Positions 59,886 to 64,000 of a stretch of 64,000 nt of DNA are shown one piece after another. Position 1 is the first letter of the stretch, and the number at the start of each line of letters is the position of its first letter. This stretch comes from Orientallactaga sibirica (taxonomy: Eukaryota; Chordata; Mammalia; Rodentia; Dipodidae), in the NCBI GenBank assembly GCA_036365145.1, contig JAEOAD010000034.1:16893501-16957500 (forward strand), read 5' to 3'. The notes under the pieces were generated by a model. That model was not told where the DNA came from, did no database searches, and was given only the letters and a program-made list of their open reading frames with translations. The position numbers were made by a program, and so were the translations under genes.

Positions 59886-62855
59886 GTACATGAATTGCAG
59901 CTAAACTATTCTAAGCTCCAGATTGGGATAAATACACTTGATGCAGGGTCAAATGATTTATATATAGTCAAATGATTCCTAAGTGAAATAACTGAATTCT
60001 ATCATAATCTAAAAATTAAAGAAGTCATCTCATTTTTTTCAGTACACATGACAGTGCTGTTCAGCACAGTGCTGTGTTCACTAAAAGAGTGTGTGAATGT
60101 ATGAACCCCACAAATATTCACTGAGTGCTAAATTAGGTATTCTCCATACCCATATTTTACTTACCTATTGTTTCTTCACAAATCACTGTAAAGTTCATGT
60201 CCTAATTATTTTATTATGTCCTTAATTTGTGGGTTAAATATATTTAGATTCCTTTTATAGTATGTTCATTGGAAAACTTATCAAGGCTGGAATATTAATG
60301 CACTCATATGGTGTTGGCAGAATACTAAGATCTGAACTAGGGCGATCACCCACAGTATCTCAGTTCTCCATAATATGGTCACTGTATTGGTTGGACTTCT
60401 AATAACGTGATGCATGAAATTCTAATGAAGGAAAATGGAAGTTTTCAGGCCTCTTGAGTCTTTGTTCTTAAAGGCAAACACTTCTGCTGCATTTTCTGGA
60501 TCACAGCAAGTCAAAATGCCATCCAGATTAAATAAGAGTAAGAAATAAACTGCATCTCCTGATAAAAAGAATGGTGTGTACATTACAAGGAGGGAAAAGC
60601 ATGTACAGAGACTTGATCAATTGTTTTCATCTCCTAGTTATTTTCTTTAATTTGTGTAAGGTTCTGAAATTGAATACACAAAGACATGCATCCACACAAA
60701 TGCCTGCAATTAAGAAAAAATGACAGTCACAAGTATTGATGAATTTTTGGAATGATTGGAATTTTCATCCATGCTGATAAGAATGTAAAATATCACAGTC
60801 TTAGAAAACTGCTTGGCAGGAGCTTAGAATATCAAATGAAAATGACATCTAATCTGTAATGACAAAAAGAATACCTGCAGTTGCTAGGTACCATGGGGGA
60901 ATAGGAGATGGGTGATTGACAAGGAAGGGCACAAGAGAAGTCTTTAGAAGTGAGGAGAAAGTTATTTTACTGATTGTGCTGTGGTTGCATGGACATAATT
61001 ATTAATTAGGAATTGTCACATTGCACACTTAAAATTCATACATTTTATTGCATGTAAATTATAACTCTGGGGCTATGGAGTTAGAACACTTCTGCAATCA
61101 TGAGGACCCAAGAGGCCTAAGACCACCTTAGTTTTACTCCTCAGGATGCACATAAATAGCGGAGTATGGCCACATCTGTATCCAAATCCTGTTAGGACAA
61201 GAGACTAGAGAGTTGCTGAGGCTTAAGAAAACCGCACTACACATAGAGAAGTAATACATGGATTAGTGATTTCAGAAGAAATACATCCTAATGTTCTCCT
61301 CTGGCTTTCATGTGGAACTACATATACATGAACTTACACAACACACACAAACACACACACCACAGATATTGCACAAGTAAGCAAATATAACTCAATAAAA
61401 TTGATTTTGAAAATAAGACTCTAGATCTACTCTCTTAGGTATTCAGTTGTTAATGTCTCCCAACTTTGGGGAAGCTGAAATCACCATTCTTGTGAGTGTG
61501 TTTATCATCTGGCTTCATCAAACCATTGGATAATTTACTACTTCGTTTAGTGGCACTGTCTCCTATCATTGTAGCCCAGAAGTTTAAACAACCAATAGTG
61601 TAAAAAATTCAAGATGACGTCAAATCATCTGCCATACTGTCTATAGAAACCCTCAGATATCAGAACTATATACTCAGTATTTGGAAGTTATTCCCATGAG
61701 TCCATGTTTACATGAATAAATCTGCTTCTCCACTTGATCTCTGGTGCCAGCTCTGTGTGACTCAGTTTCCTGTAGCAATACGACATCTCCATATTTACAA
61801 TGAATGGTACTTGCAACTTTCATCTACTATCACTCAGACTATGATAATATGCATTACACATTTATACCTACACATTAAAGTGTTTTTCTTTTTCCTGTCC
61901 TAAATAGTCCTTATCTTAAAAAGGAATTAAGACATATTACACAAGAGAGATAAGGTCAAACTCTTAGCCTACAATAGGGCTAACAGTTCTGAGGAAAGGA
62001 CAATGACAAAATAATAAGCCCTATACAATAAAAGTCGTAGGGTCAAGTGCTCAGGAATGATCAAAGGTAAGAGCAAAAGTGGAAGAAGACATGAAAAGGG
62101 TAGGTAGGGAAGACTTGTGGAGCCCATAAACAGACATGATGATCATGGAAAAGATAGAAAACATAAACATTTCTGTACATATATGACAGCAGAATCCTCA
62201 ATTGCCCCTAGCTTTACTTGTAGCTAGTAGAGGTAGATCTGATTTTTTTTTTTTCTTTACATTCTCTTTTCTCCTTCAGGTGGATCCTTCTATGAGAATA
62301 CTAAAGACTGTTGCCTTTGTAGACACGGCTTCTTTTCTGCACCATACAAAGCATTGCTTACATTATTGGCTCTGTATTGGAATCACTTGGTGCACTTTGC
62401 TTCTCCATGGAAAATTGAGATTTTAATATTTTATTACTTAGTTACATAAATGTCTTTGTGTCTGTCAGATTGTTTTCCTATTTTAGGTTTGAGAGGAAAT
62501 TATCTAAAATATTTAAAATTTAACAGTAAGGAGCAACTGAGCTATAAGATATATACATTTGTGTGTGATTATGCATATGGGCGCATGCATGTCCATGCAC
62601 ACACACACACACAACACACCAACCATAGCATCTTGACAAACAATTGCAGTTTAGAGCCACTTATGTAAGGGAAAAAACATAAACATACTTAAAGATATTT
62701 ATCCTCACTTTTAACACAAAGCATGTTAAATATTTCTTTAATCATTACATTGATATAAAATATGATAACATTTTCAGTGATCACATTATGCTCCAGCTGA
62801 TGGTCTCACATATTAAGATAAGCATAAATATTTTGGAAGGAAATTTGTTGATTCT
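59886..62855. other. Unannotated stretch
   Basis: About 3 kb without clear genes. A perfect palindromic CRE-like TGACGTCA lies at 61615-61622, an L2-like antisense relic possibly at 60100-60160, short (AC)n tracts at about 61343-61360 and 62598-62614, and a T run at 62243-62253. No promoter structure accompanies the CRE-like site. Confidence 0.45.
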
Positions 62856-63091
62856 TTTTTTTTTTTTTTTTAATCTAGTGAGTGAGAGAGAGACAGAGGG
62901 AGAAGAGAGATAGAGAATTGGCCTGCTTCAGCCACTGCAATCAAACTCAGATCTTTGTGACACCTACTGGGTGAGATCTTGTGCTTGCCTCACTTTTGCG
63001 GGTCTGGCTTATGTGGGATATGGAGAGTTGAACATTGGTCCTTAGGCTTAGCAGGCAAGTACTTTAACTGCTAAGCCATCTCTCCAGCCTG
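62856..63091 (-). mobile_element. tRNA-derived B2-superfamily SINE
   Basis: T16 tail, GAGTGAGAGAGAGACAGAGG, CACTTTTGCGGGTCTGGCTT, TCCTTAGGCTTAGCAGGCAA and the inverted head ending CTAAGCCATCTCTCCAGCCT. The CTTGTGCTTGCCTCAC block is shared with 23858-23873, suggesting a third subfamily variant. Confidence 0.93.
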
Positions 63092-63694
63092 GAAACGTTG
63101 ATATTTAATGAAAACATATTTGTCTTTTCAAGTCATCTAATACATAGGAATCTACCCTCCCTGTTTTGTAGAAATAAAAAAGGTTTGTACATAAGTTTAT
63201 TCACTGAAATATTATATCTTTAAACTATTGAATACAATCATCTCAAAGGCCTTATTGTTGTTGAAAGGACCAAATGAACTATGCAATATATACCCATGGA
63301 TTGTTAAAGTAGGCACTTAAGGAAGACTGGGGGAGATCTTTGTGCATTTAAAAGATTCCATGATATATTGTTAACTTAAAAATCACAAAATGCAAAAACA
63401 ATATAGAATTATAGACTCTTCATTGTGTATAATAAAGAAGAAACAAGAAATCACACATAGTTATGTTCAATTGCACACAATTATTTAAAAAGAAAACTAT
63501 AAGATTTATTGCCATTTGAATTAAGTGGAATTTTGTGAGGATAATGTGGGTATAAGTCTAATTCTCTCTGGACAGCTGTATAACTTCACTTTTTATTTTT
63601 AGATTTACATATCATGTAACCAAAATTTAGTGGTTGGAATGTGAATATATTTACCCAACAACATCAGGGATTTTTTGACCAAGGTTGAGCTTTA
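63092..63694. other. Unannotated AT-rich stretch
   Basis: No gene or repeat recognised. Confidence 0.4.
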
Positions 63695-64000
63695 AACTTA
63701 AATCTCCAGCAGCCTGGCTGGAGGAGGTGTCACTGCGGCCAGATTTTTGAGTCCAGCCCTAAAGTGCATTCAAAGCCAGTTTGAGTTTTGGCTGTTTTTG
63801 GTGTTTGCTATTTTGTGGTGTTGGCTCTCTGATCTGCTTGGATCTAGGGAAAGGAGCTAGCTTATTCATCCATTGATGAATTTCCCCTAGATTTTTATCC
63901 CTGAAAGAAACCCTTTTCTTCCATAAGCTCTTTCTGATTGGATGTTTGTGCAAATATCTCATCAGGTATTTTGCCCAGTAGCAAGAATCCAAATGCAACG
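63695..64000 (+). mobile_element. MaLR/ERVL-type LTR, cut by the window edge
   Basis: CCTGGCTGGAGGAGGTGTCA, TCCATTGATGAATTTCCCCT, CCTTTTCTTCCATAAGCTCT and GCCCAGTAGCAAGAATCCAA follow the second half of a rodent MaLR-type LTR. The left edge is uncertain. The 79-codon antisense frame over it is not a gene. Confidence 0.5.

Noticed and set aside
61615..61622. Perfect CRE-like palindrome TGACGTCA
   Set aside because: A single 8-bp match in 64 kb is expected about once by chance, and no promoter or gene lies nearby.

Overview
The window looks like gene-poor nuclear DNA from a rodent. It is AT-rich and dominated by interspersed repeats: B1-type (7SL-derived) and B2-superfamily (tRNA-derived) SINEs, B4-like composites, ORR1/MT-type MaLR LTRs and several layers of LINE-1. 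The recurring tRNA-derived SINE (GCTGGAGAGATGGCTTA head, GCCTAAGGAC diagnostic block, CT-rich segment, AATAAA-type tail) differs from the mouse and rat B2 forms. It resembles what I recall from jerboas and relatives (Dipodoidea), but that is an impression, not a search result. I see no bacterial, organellar or complete protein-coding gene, no rRNA or tRNA gene and no CRISPR array.

Layout. 1-5809 is mostly unique DNA with MIR/L2-age relics and two microsatellites. 5810-12056 is an L1 cluster: an inverted (twin-primed) L1, a loose L1 3' end and a 5'-truncated L1 3'UTR. 12057-22317 holds microsatellites, two MaLR LTRs (one with internal sequence), a MIR, SINEs and long unique stretches. 22318-24553 has two L1 3'UTR copies. 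25336-26990 is an antisense L1 fragment that kept only its 5' end, including a GC-rich tandem-repeat 5'UTR. 30530-36830 is a nearly full-length but broken sense L1. 37752-43265 is a mosaic of SINEs, an MLT1-like LTR and an old antisense L1 split by an LTR and a SINE. 43355-45000 is an ancient repeat relic followed by unusually GC-rich unannotated DNA. 46840-55795 is a sense L1 split by an antisense L1 whose 5' end is a nine-unit, ~62-bp GC-rich tandem array. 56203-64000 is mostly unique DNA with two SINEs in tandem, a MIR, one candidate exon (59716-59885), another SINE and an LTR running off the end.

The most interesting points are these. (1) L1 copies here carry at least two unrelated kinds of tandemly repeated 5'UTR: a ~51-62 bp GC-rich minisatellite type and an older GAGTAGGCCAG-anchored cassette type. 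(2) In one copy the minisatellite 5'UTR is fused directly to the middle of ORF2. (3) The 5810-10146 element has textbook twin-priming geometry. (4) A 170-bp interval has a plausible splice acceptor and donor, one open frame throughout and several CpGs, in a region with no other sign of coding. None of the L1 copies looks able to move: all show stops, deletions or inserted elements. The reported open frames of 60-196 codons are almost all L1 fragments or translations of simple repeats.
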